Shown here piece after piece: positions 7,406 to 14,031 of a stretch of DNA of 14,031 nt. Every line of letters starts with the position of its first letter. Within the stretch, counting starts at the first letter, position 1. Source of the stretch: CAZHGD01 sp964531735 (lineage in GTDB: Bacteria > Armatimonadota > UBA10988); NCBI GenBank assembly GCA_964531735.1, contig CAZHGD010000195.1, forward strand, positions 1 to 14,031, given 5' to 3'. The notes beneath the pieces were generated by a model, which was not told the origin of the DNA, did no database searches, and saw only the letters and a list, made by a program, of their open reading frames with translations. Position numbers and translations under genes: made by a program.

Positions 7406-7732
7406 ATGGACGACGAGACGATCGATTCGGGTTCCTACGACAGCTCCAGCAGTGCCGACGACGCGGCCTCGGCCGCACCGGAACCGGCCGCCGAAGCCCC
7501 GGCTGTTCCGGAGCCCGTGGCGGAAGCGCCGGCCGCGCCCGAGGCGGCCGAACCAGAGCCCGCCGTTGCAGATGAGGCCGAAGTCGACGTCGAGGTCGAG
7601 GCCATCGCGGTCGAGACCGATGATGACGAAGGCCCCGAGGTGGTGACGCCCAAGGCGGGCTGCTTCGGCGCTCTGCTGGCGCTGGCCGGTCTGGGTGCCG
7701 CGGTGGGCTACGGCGTCAGCCTGTTCACCTGA
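7406..7732 (+). CDS. Small acidic Ala/Pro/Glu-rich protein with C-terminal membrane segment
   Basis: No family recognised. The 108 residues have an N-terminal Ser/Asp-rich stretch (1-20), a low-complexity region with imperfect PEPxAEAPA repeats (about 25-55), an acidic run of Val/Glu/Asp (58-80) and a hydrophobic Gly/Ala/Leu segment (about 85-106) ending at the C-terminus. This looks like a tail-anchored or small membrane protein with a disordered, strongly negative cytoplasmic part. The ATG at 7406 is preferred over the GTG two codons earlier, because GGGGAG (7395-7400) lies five bases before it. A short GC hairpin (arms 7375-7380 and 7389-7394) abuts that site. It lies 87 bases after the fosA-like gene and could be cotranscribed. 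The composition bias means a spurious frame cannot be fully excluded, but the terminal membrane segment argues against it. Confidence 0.6.
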   Translation: MDDETIDSGSYDSSSSADDAASAAPEPAAEAPAVPEPVAEAPAAPEAAEPEPAVADEAEVDVEVEAIAVETDDDEGPEVVTPKAGCFGALLALAGLGAAVGYGVSLFT

Positions 7733-7738
7733 ACGTCT

Positions 7739-7766
7739 CGGTCGCCGGCGCTACCGCCGACGACCG
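7739..7766 (+). terminator. Hairpin terminator-like structure after the small acidic protein
   Basis: Twelve-base arms CGGTCGCCGGCG and CGCCGACGACCG pair with a single C-A mismatch around the loop CTAC. The structure begins six bases after the stop of the plus-strand gene. There is no T-tract, as is common for terminators in high-GC genomes. Confidence 0.55.
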
Positions 7767-7784
7767 TCGGATCGCGTGCTGCCG

Positions 7785-7814
7785 CCGGTCCCGTCTCGCC
7801 CGAGACGGGACCGG
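7785..7814. terminator. Perfect inverted repeat, likely bidirectional terminator
   Basis: CCGGTCCCGTCTCG and CGAGACGGGACCGG are perfect 14-base arms with only CC between them. It lies between convergent genes, 42 bases before the stop of the minus-strand glycosidase gene, so it can terminate transcription from both sides. There is no flanking T-tract. A protein-binding palindrome is the alternative. Confidence 0.6.
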
Positions 7815-7856
7815 TGAATGGTCAACGTCGGCTGGGGCCGCGCCGCCAACTGGTCG

Positions 7857-10800
7857 CTAGTCGCGCAGTGCCACCACCGCTTCGCGCTCCACGCGCAGCG
7901 TCCGGCCGCCCAACTGCAGTTCGGGTCCGCCGCAGCCGTGGTAGATCCGGACCTGGCGGCTGGTTGCCAGCGGGCGGTCATCCAGGCTGCGGGCCGTGAA
8001 CAGCACCCCGGTCGGGTAGGCGCGTCCGGCCGCGGCGGTGGCGTGTACCGCCACGAACGTCGGCGACCAGACCACGAAGCCGTCCTGCGGCAGCGTCACC
8101 TTGCCCAGCGGGCCACCGGTGTCCACGACGCGCTCCGCCGCACCGTAGTTGACCGCGATGCGCAGGTCGTTGCCGAAGCGCGTCTGCTCCAGTCCGCCAT
8201 CGACGCGGTGCTCCTCGAACGGCTGACCGAAGGTCAGCCGGTGCGTCCAACTCAGCACCTCGTAGGTGTTCTTGATGAAGCGGTCGGTGGTGCCCAGCTC
8301 CTTCGGCCAACCTTCCTTGCGCGCGAACGGCTGGGCCTGGGTGCCGCCGGCCTCGGGCTCGAAGCGCAGCCCGTCCCGGGTGGCCAGCACGCGTCCGACC
8401 GCGTACCGTCCGCCGCCCGACGAGCGCATCGCCAGCGGCAGACGCGAGCCGTTGCTGAGCAGCCCGAGTTCGACGCGGAACTCGCCGTACTCGCCCGCCG
8501 GTACGGTGACGCGGTGCGGGCCATCCACCACGGTCTCGCCGGGCTGCCACTGGCTGAGCGGCTTCGGCAGAGCGTGATCGTTCTGGAAGGCGATGCCCTC
8601 GCGCTGCGACTTCGGATGCGTGAAGTGGACGAAGCAGGTGGCATCGACCGTTGGCCGGGCGGTGGCCTGCCAGCGGTAGGTGATGTCGAACTGGCGGCCG
8701 TCCACCGGCTTCACCTCGGCGGTCACCCGCACGGGCACGGCCTCGCTCTCGGCGCGCTGCCAGTAGAGATGGCTACCGAACTCGTAGACCGGCATCTCCG
8801 CGTAGATCAGCGTGTCGAGAACATGGTGCGCGTCGTTCGGGCCGATGCGCGTGCTCTGGTGCGTATAGGTGCTGACGCAGTCGTGGTAGGTGATCAGGAA
8901 GATCGGCCGCACCACGCCGGGCGCGGTGTCGTACTTGTGTCCGAGCAGGCCTTCCAGGTAATCCGACACCGGCACCGCCCACTCGCGCCCTTCTTCCGAT
9001 CCGAACACACCGGTCAGGTCGCGTGCATAGGCGCAGAGCTTGGACTTGTACTCCAGGTCGACGTTGCGGTCCCAGCGGTCGCCCGCGAACTGCGAATCGA
9101 CCAGGCCCCAGGCGAACACCGTGTCGATGAAGTAGGCCGTGGGACCGAACAGGCGCTTGACCTCGGGCAGGTTGCGCTGGGCCAGCTTGAGCTGGTCCTG
9201 AGGCCGGACTTGCCAGGCCTGCCCGCCGGCCCAGTTGCCGCCCTGGGCTGACTTGCCGCTCGGCTCCTTGCGCAGCATCGCGTGCGAGAAGCTCGGCGCG
9301 TCCTCATACATGTCCTGGTAGTTGTCGTGGAGCCCAAACAGGTAGCCGCAGCCGCGGATGCGCGCGGCGGCGCGAGTCAGGGCTTCGTTGCCACCGCATT
9401 CGGGCGCCGCCGGCAGGATGTCCGGGTGCCGGTTATCGTAACCGCCGTTGATCCAGCCGGCCAGCACGACCATGGCACGGTCGATGGCCAGGTCCTGGCG
9501 CCAATGGTCGGCCATGGCGCCCGTCTCGTCGAACGTGTGGCCGACATGCACCTGCTCCTTGCCGCTCTTGTTCCAGACCGAGTTGGCCACGGTGCGAACG
9601 AAGACGAACGGCTTGAAGTCCGCCGCGCCGGCCATCTGGGCGGCAATGGGCCGCTGGCGGACCAACTCGGCGCGGGGCAGGTACCAACCATTCCGGCGGG
9701 CCACCTCGCGGTAGGCGCGAGCCGCGGTCACGTAGTCGCCGCGGCCGAGCGGGCAGAGGGCCACCCGCCGGGCGCGGTTGCTCAGATCGACCGTGTGCAG
9801 CAGCGACCGCCGGCCCGCCAGCAGTGGGTGATCCAGCCACAGCAGGCGCGTCTGCCACCAGACGTCCACATCGTCCCACGAGACCAGCAGCGAGGCGCCG
9901 TCGTTCTCGATGCTGAGCATCTGCATCGTGGCGCCGCTGTACGTCAGGCCTGAGACCTGCGTCGGCACATCGGTGGCCGCGGTCAGTTGCTGACCGAGGC
10001 GGTGCGGGTACACGGTGCGTCCGCCGCCGGTCTCGGTGGCTGGCAGCGCGCCGTCCAGGATGCGGAAGCGCTCCACCGTCCAGGGGCTGGTGCCGAGTGC
10101 CTCGTAGGCCATCTCCAAGCCACCCGGCGCGGTCTTGAGCGCGGTGAACCGCAGTTGGAGTGTCAGTCCGCTGGCCGCGCCGCCGGGCAGGCGGAGCTCC
10201 TGCGCGAGCACGGCGCCGTCGGCAGCCACCTTGACCGGCTTGAGGTCGCGGACGACCACCGGCTGGATCTGCTTGCCTTGGCGGAGCAGCAGCGTGCCGA
10301 AGCGGTCACTCAGCGGGTTGGAGAACCACCGCGCGCCGGCCCGCGTGTCCTCCAGCAGCCAAGCGCCCGTGCCGGGGCTGATGCGGAAACGGAAGCCCGT
10401 GCCGGCCACCGTGACCGGCTCCTTCACGCGCGCCGCCGCGGCGTCCGCGCGGCTGGCCGCCGTGGCCGCCGACAGCGGCTCAGGCCCGACGGTGCCCGTC
10501 TGCGGTGCGGCCGAGTCGACGACGAGTTGACATCCAACCTGGTCGAGGACGCGCTCGCCGCCCGCCGGGTCGAACAGGCCGACGTGGACGTTGTAGGTGC
10601 CGTCAGTGGCCTTCTCGGGCACCACCAGGTTCATCGGCCCGTCGATGACGACCTCGCCAGGGCGCCAGAAAGGCACCGGCTCGGAGCTTTCGTGGTCGTG
10701 CTGCCAGGCGATGCCGGTACAGCCTTTGGCCGGATCCTCGAAGTGCAGGAACACGACATAGGGGCGGTCGGCGGCGGAGTCGCCGGCGTTGCGGAACCGC

Positions 10801-10934
10801 AGCACCACGCGCACCTGCCCGCCGGGCCGAACGCGCACCGGGGTGACCTCGGCACCGACCAAGGCCGGCTTGAAGTCAGCAGATGCGATCGAGGCCGCCG
10901 CCAGCAGCGGCAACAGCCACCCATAGTGCTTCAT
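7857..10934 (-). CDS. Secreted glycosidase-like protein (GH101/DUF5696-type barrel) with duplicated beta-sandwich module
   Basis: Predicted exported glycan-active enzyme of 1025 residues. The signal peptide is about 1-19, cut before Asp20. A beta-sandwich module (about 28-135) follows, then a supersandwich-like region (170-430) and a TIM-barrel-like core (about 440-730). A second copy of the first module (about 735-835) and a C-terminal beta domain complete it. The two copies share F(L/V)HF, IA(W/F)QxDH and WxPGExV(I/V)DGP (90-100 and 796-806). In the core, GLHDNYQDMY (534-543), YFIDTVFAWG (601-610) and VFGSEEGREW (643-652) resemble GH101-like barrels. There Asp604 would be the nucleophile and Glu647 or Glu648 the acid/base. 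The ATG at 10934 has GGAG eight bases upstream. It lies 56 bases after the barrel-protein gene. The family assignment is from motif resemblance only; the substrate is unknown. Confidence 0.78.
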   Translation of the reverse strand: MKHYGWLLPLLAAASIASADFKPALVGAEVTPVRVRPGGQVRVVLRFRNAGDSAADRPYVVFLHFEDPAKGCTGIAWQHDHESSEPVPFWRPGEVVIDGPMNLVVPEKATDGTYNVHVGLFDPAGGERVLDQVGCQLVVDSAAPQTGTVGPEPLSAATAASRADAAAARVKEPVTVAGTGFRFRISPGTGAWLLEDTRAGARWFSNPLSDRFGTLLLRQGKQIQPVVVRDLKPVKVAADGAVLAQELRLPGGAASGLTLQLRFTALKTAPGGLEMAYEALGTSPWTVERFRILDGALPATETGGGRTVYPHRLGQQLTAATDVPTQVSGLTYSGATMQMLSIENDGASLLVSWDDVDVWWQTRLLWLDHPLLAGRRSLLHTVDLSNRARRVALCPLGRGDYVTAARAYREVARRNGWYLPRAELVRQRPIAAQMAGAADFKPFVFVRTVANSVWNKSGKEQVHVGHTFDETGAMADHWRQDLAIDRAMVVLAGWINGGYDNRHPDILPAAPECGGNEALTRAAARIRGCGYLFGLHDNYQDMYEDAPSFSHAMLRKEPSGKSAQGGNWAGGQAWQVRPQDQLKLAQRNLPEVKRLFGPTAYFIDTVFAWGLVDSQFAGDRWDRNVDLEYKSKLCAYARDLTGVFGSEEGREWAVPVSDYLEGLLGHKYDTAPGVVRPIFLITYHDCVSTYTHQSTRIGPNDAHHVLDTLIYAEMPVYEFGSHLYWQRAESEAVPVRVTAEVKPVDGRQFDITYRWQATARPTVDATCFVHFTHPKSQREGIAFQNDHALPKPLSQWQPGETVVDGPHRVTVPAGEYGEFRVELGLLSNGSRLPLAMRSSGGGRYAVGRVLATRDGLRFEPEAGGTQAQPFARKEGWPKELGTTDRFIKNTYEVLSWTHRLTFGQPFEEHRVDGGLEQTRFGNDLRIAVNYGAAERVVDTGGPLGKVTLPQDGFVVWSPTFVAVHATAAAGRAYPTGVLFTARSLDDRPLATSRQVRIYHGCGGPELQLGGRTLRVEREAVVALRD

Positions 10935-10990
10935 CTCTCGTGCTCCGAGCAGATGAGCAAGTACGCGGTGAGCGGCGAGTATCCTGCGGG

Positions 10991-13576
10991 TCAGAACGGG
11001 GTGGTGTACTGGAAGCCGAACCGGTAGCGCTCGTAGTCTTCACCGCGCGCGGCGGCGGCGGCGGCCACCGGGTCGAACTCCTCGCCCCAGTGACCGGTCA
11101 CCTGGAACTGGCCGACGCCGACCTTGCGCGTGTACTGCAACTCAAACCGGGAGTCGCCTTCGCGCTGGCAGCCGTGGTGCAGCGAGCGCAGCTTGAAGCT
11201 GGCCAGCAGCTCCTCATTGCTGCGTGGTGCCCAGGCCAGGCTGGCCTGGTGCTCGCGCAGGTCCTCGTCGAGGTCGGCCGTGCCGCCAGGACGGGTCAGG
11301 CTGTGGTACTGGCCGCCGAGGCGCAAGCCCTTGACGCCGAGGTTGCTGGGCGTGCTGAACGCCACCAGCAGGTCGCGCGACTTCGGGCGGCGCTCGCCCG
11401 GCGCGACCGTGCGCGTGTCCGGCGCCTCGGTGAAGGTGACGCTGGCCTTGCCGTCCTTGCCCCACTGGTGGGTGGCGGCGAACTGCACCGCCCGGTTATC
11501 CCGCTGCGTCCACTCTTCCGCCACGGCCGCGGCACCGACGGTCTCGCTTCGCGCCATGCGCGCCTGCAACTCGAGGCCCTTGTACGGGCGCAATCGGGCG
11601 CCAGCCACCAGACTGGGCACGGTGTGACCGTCGGCCACGCGGATCTCACGGTAGCCCACCTCGAGCGTGCCGATGCCCTTGCCGTCCGGTGGCTCCCAGG
11701 CTGCGACCACCTCGCGGCGGTCGGCGTCACGCGCGCGGTCCCGCTGGAAGCGGCTCCAGCGGGCGCGCAGCTTGAAGTCGCCGACCACCGACTGGGTGAG
11801 CTGGACGCCGTGCTCGGTCAGCATGTGCGCGCCGGTCTTGAAGTCGGTGGTGTCCTTGGCCTGGTCCCAGTAGAGGTTGCGCTGCCAGATCGCGAAGCCG
11901 GTCGTCCGCAGCGGCTTCGCGGAGAGCTTCCAGTCGTAGGCCACCGCCCGTGAACTGGCGGCCAGCACGCTGTTGCGTCCCGTGATGCGGAAGGAGCCGT
12001 CGGCCAGGTTCCGCCAGGTCTCATAGCCGGTGCCGACCGAGAACTCCGGGATGAACTCGCGGTCGAAGCGAATCCTGGTGTGGCGCTGAGCGGAGCCGGT
12101 GGCCGTGCGGTTCTGGTCCATCTGGAACGATGGTCCCAGCGCGGTGGCCGCGGTCACCTGCAGCTTGCGCGTACGCGTGCTCTCTGCGGTGCCGCTCACC
12201 GGCACGGTGCGCTCCTCGCGCCCCTTGTAGCCCAGCTTGGTCCGCTTGCCGTACTGGTAGGCCACGGTGTCTTCGGTGCCGCGGATGTGGCTGGTCGCGT
12301 TGTGGATGCCGTAGCCGCGGCGAGTCAGCGTCATGTTGTGCGTGTCGACGGTCCAGCCGAGGCTGACCTGGTCCTCGCCATTGTGGGTCAGCTTGCTCGC
12401 ATCGCCGGCGCGCCACAGCTTCTCGGTGCCGGTGACGGAGCCCTTGTGGCGGTAGCCCAGGGTCACGGCGTCGGCCGGCCGCAGCGACAGGCGGTAGTCG
12501 TTCGACTGCGTCAGCGTAGCGGCGTCGGCCTTGCCGCCCGGCAGCAAGCGGAGCCGCGTCTGCGTCCAGCCGGCTTGCAGCAGCTTGCTGGCGAACGTGG
12601 TCTCGGTGACGTCCTCACGCCCTCCGGCCAGGCTGGTCCAGTCGGTGTAGCCGATCTCGCGGTAGCCGGCGAAGGCGTAGTCCATCGAGCGCGTCGCCCG
12701 CCGGACCTGGAGGCCACCGTAGACCAGCTTCTGCTGCCGGTCGACCAGCGTCTGGCCGCGCAGGCTGACGCGCCGGTCGTAAGCGGTCAACTGAGCGCTG
12801 CCCTGAGCGTAGCCGACGGCCTGGTAGCGGTCGCGCACGCCCCGCAGTTGCGACAAGTCGCTGAAGCCGGCCTGCGCCGAACCGAGCTTGCGCTGGCCCA
12901 GCCCATACCCGTCCTTGCCGAGCAGGCGTTGTGACAGGCCGTCGCCCAGGCGGCCGGTGCCGTCCACGCGCAGTTCCTCGCGCTGGAAGGTGAAGCCATA
13001 GGCGCCACCCGCCAGCACGTCGCGTGACAGGCTGGCGCTGTGCAGCGTGTCCTCGGCCCGGTCGCGGCCCATCTCGAAGTTGAGCTGGCCCTGGCTCCAG
13101 CCGGCCCGGAAGTCGCGCTGCCGGACGCCGCGCAGATCGGTGGAGAAGCCGCTGTCCTGGCCGCCGGCGAAACGCTTGTCGACCTCGCTCCAGTTGAGCC
13201 GGAAGCGGAGGCCCTGCGCCTGCTTGGCGTCGCTTTCGTAGCGGATCTGCCAGGCGTCCTGGACCTTGTCGGGGCGTAGGGGATTGGTGGCGCCGGACGG
13301 GGACTGGACCAAGCGGCGGCTCTGCGCGAACCGCAGCGACAGACGCCCGGCGCTGCCGAAGAGAGCGTCGACACCGTCGTAGGCAAAACCGCTATACGAG
13401 TAGCCGGCCGGCGTGGTGCCCGCGAAGTTGTTGAGCGTCAGGCGCGGCAACCCGGCCGCACGATCCGCTTCCCGGTCGGCCGCGGCGGCCGCCGTCAACC
13501 CCGCCAGCAACCCCACCGCGAGGACTGCGCGGGTTACCCAGTGCCGAGAATCGGTCTGTTGGTCATCTACAGCCAT
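10991..13576 (-). CDS. Very large outer-membrane beta-barrel protein of unknown function
   Basis: The 861 residues comprise a signal peptide (basic Arg11 and Arg17, hydrophobic core about 18-32, AAA cut site before Asp34) and then almost continuous amphipathic beta-strands to the end. The last strand is YRFGFQYTTPF; its terminal Phe and alternating aromatic residues are the C-terminal BAM-recognition pattern of outer-membrane proteins. By eye I count about 40 candidate strands of 9-12 residues separated by short turns, with no obvious soluble domain. It is not LptD-like: there is no OstA domain or paired cysteines. The ATG at 13576 lies 11 bases after the stop of the preceding secreted-protein gene. 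Its Shine-Dalgarno is weak, suggesting coupled translation. Neighbouring a secreted glycosidase, it may act as a glycan transporter or an anchoring platform. I do not recognise the family. Confidence 0.83.
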   Translation of the reverse strand: MAVDDQQTDSRHWVTRAVLAVGLLAGLTAAAAADREADRAAGLPRLTLNNFAGTTPAGYSYSGFAYDGVDALFGSAGRLSLRFAQSRRLVQSPSGATNPLRPDKVQDAWQIRYESDAKQAQGLRFRLNWSEVDKRFAGGQDSGFSTDLRGVRQRDFRAGWSQGQLNFEMGRDRAEDTLHSASLSRDVLAGGAYGFTFQREELRVDGTGRLGDGLSQRLLGKDGYGLGQRKLGSAQAGFSDLSQLRGVRDRYQAVGYAQGSAQLTAYDRRVSLRGQTLVDRQQKLVYGGLQVRRATRSMDYAFAGYREIGYTDWTSLAGGREDVTETTFASKLLQAGWTQTRLRLLPGGKADAATLTQSNDYRLSLRPADAVTLGYRHKGSVTGTEKLWRAGDASKLTHNGEDQVSLGWTVDTHNMTLTRRGYGIHNATSHIRGTEDTVAYQYGKRTKLGYKGREERTVPVSGTAESTRTRKLQVTAATALGPSFQMDQNRTATGSAQRHTRIRFDREFIPEFSVGTGYETWRNLADGSFRITGRNSVLAASSRAVAYDWKLSAKPLRTTGFAIWQRNLYWDQAKDTTDFKTGAHMLTEHGVQLTQSVVGDFKLRARWSRFQRDRARDADRREVVAAWEPPDGKGIGTLEVGYREIRVADGHTVPSLVAGARLRPYKGLELQARMARSETVGAAAVAEEWTQRDNRAVQFAATHQWGKDGKASVTFTEAPDTRTVAPGERRPKSRDLLVAFSTPSNLGVKGLRLGGQYHSLTRPGGTADLDEDLREHQASLAWAPRSNEELLASFKLRSLHHGCQREGDSRFELQYTRKVGVGQFQVTGHWGEEFDPVAAAAAARGEDYERYRFGFQYTTPF

Positions 13577-13587
13577 AAGCCCAGCCG

Positions 13588-14031
13588 TCAGAAGGGCGGT
13601 GTCTCAGTGCGTCGCGTAGGGTCCACCGCACCCCTGCTGTTCCGGCCATCGTCGTTGCGATTGCCGTTGCTGTCACTACCCAATACGGAAACGTTGCCAC
13701 GCCGTTGCACCAGTTCCGGAGCCTCGCTATGCGAGCCCCGTCCGGACTCGCCGGCGAGCACGCCGCCACTGCCCTCACCGGGCAACGGCGCCGGCTTCAC
13801 CGCCGGGCTCCGCTTGCGGCCCGACTTGCCGGTTGCCGGCGGATCCGCCGCCGGCCGTTCGGACTTGGTCTTTGACGACCGTTCGGTGTCAGCGGTTCGC
13901 GCCGGATTGCGACTGGCGCGATGGGAACTGTTGGCGAGCGCTCGCGTGGACCCGCTCGGCACGGTGCGCGGTCGCACGGCCCGCGCCGGCGCGGGCGACA
14001 GCGCGACCAGCAGCAGCGCAATCGCTGCCGG
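13588..14031 (-). CDS. Secreted low-complexity basic protein, N-terminus cut by the window edge
   Basis: The frame is open to the right edge; 147 codons are visible, with the stop (TGA) at 13588-13590. The first visible residues, IALLLVALSPAPARA, are the hydrophobic core and cut site of a signal peptide. The true start therefore lies only a few codons outside the window and the mature protein is almost complete at about 129 residues. It is rich in Ser, Arg, Pro, Gly, Thr and Lys, predicted disordered, without a recognisable domain, and ends TRRTETPPF. A GTG at 13977 could be mistaken for the start, but it falls right after the signal peptide. It is the first visible gene of an operon with the barrel protein, 11 bases downstream. 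The role is unknown; a periplasmic linker or accessory partner of the barrel is possible. Confidence 0.68.
   Translation of the reverse strand, partial: PAAIALLLVALSPAPARAVRPRTVPSGSTRALANSSHRASRNPARTADTERSSKTKSERPAADPPATGKSGRKRSPAVKPAPLPGEGSGGVLAGESGRGSHSEAPELVQRRGNVSVLGSDSNGNRNDDGRNSRGAVDPTRRTETPPF

Noticed and set aside
7818..9251. Plus-strand open frame (477 codons) opposite the secreted glycosidase gene
   Set aside because: Antisense shadow. It lacks any family resemblance, and the opposite strand has a signal peptide, repeated modules and barrel motifs.
13588..13977. GTG at 13977 as start of the low-complexity protein
   Set aside because: The frame continues upstream into a clear signal-peptide core and cut site reaching the window edge, so 13977 is an internal Val codon.
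1..14031. tRNA, rRNA, CRISPR arrays, insertion sequences, attachment sites, phage genes
   Set aside because: No cloverleaf-like, rRNA-like or regularly spaced repeat sequence, transposase or integrase was seen. The window is almost filled by the called genes.

Overview
The window is high-G+C DNA with tightly packed genes. It most likely comes from a diderm (two-membrane) bacterium, because it encodes LPS-export proteins (an LptF/LptG permease and LptD), a second large outer-membrane beta-barrel ending in phenylalanine, and several Sec signal peptides. The mix of LPS export, GH36 and GH101/DUF5696-like glycosidases and repeated secreted beta-sandwich modules would fit Armatimonadota or a neighbouring glycan-degrading phylum. 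That placement is an inference; no rRNA or marker gene is present.

Layout. Positions 1-74 hold the 3' end of an unidentified plus-strand gene. A recognisable promoter (90-118) then leads into a plus-strand operon. It holds a sugar-1-kinase of the GHMP family closely resembling plant glucuronokinase (160-1200), an LptF/LptG permease whose GTG start overlaps the kinase stop (1197-2279), and LptD (2338-4764). The grouping suggests that making an activated uronic acid for a surface glycolipid is coupled to exporting that glycolipid. Convergent to it is a cytoplasmic GH36 alpha-galactosidase-type enzyme (4807-6768, minus). Divergent from that is a FosA-like vicinal-oxygen-chelate enzyme (6896-7318), followed by a small acidic protein with a hydrophobic C-terminal tail (7406-7732).

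A convergent junction with two strong hairpins (7739-7766 and 7785-7814) separates these from a minus-strand operon that begins beyond the right edge. In order of transcription it encodes a secreted, low-complexity basic protein (partial, 13588-14031), an 861-residue outer-membrane barrel protein with an unusually large number of predicted strands (10991-13576), and a 1025-residue secreted glycosidase-like protein with a duplicated beta-sandwich module (7857-10934). These three may form a cell-surface glycan-handling unit, with the cytoplasmic GH36 enzyme as a possible downstream partner.

No tRNA, rRNA, CRISPR array, insertion sequence or phage gene was seen. No gap between the called genes exceeds about 130 bases. 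The best candidates for something undescribed are the giant barrel locus, the glucuronokinase-lpt operon and the FosA-like enzyme whose thiol-binding residues are replaced.
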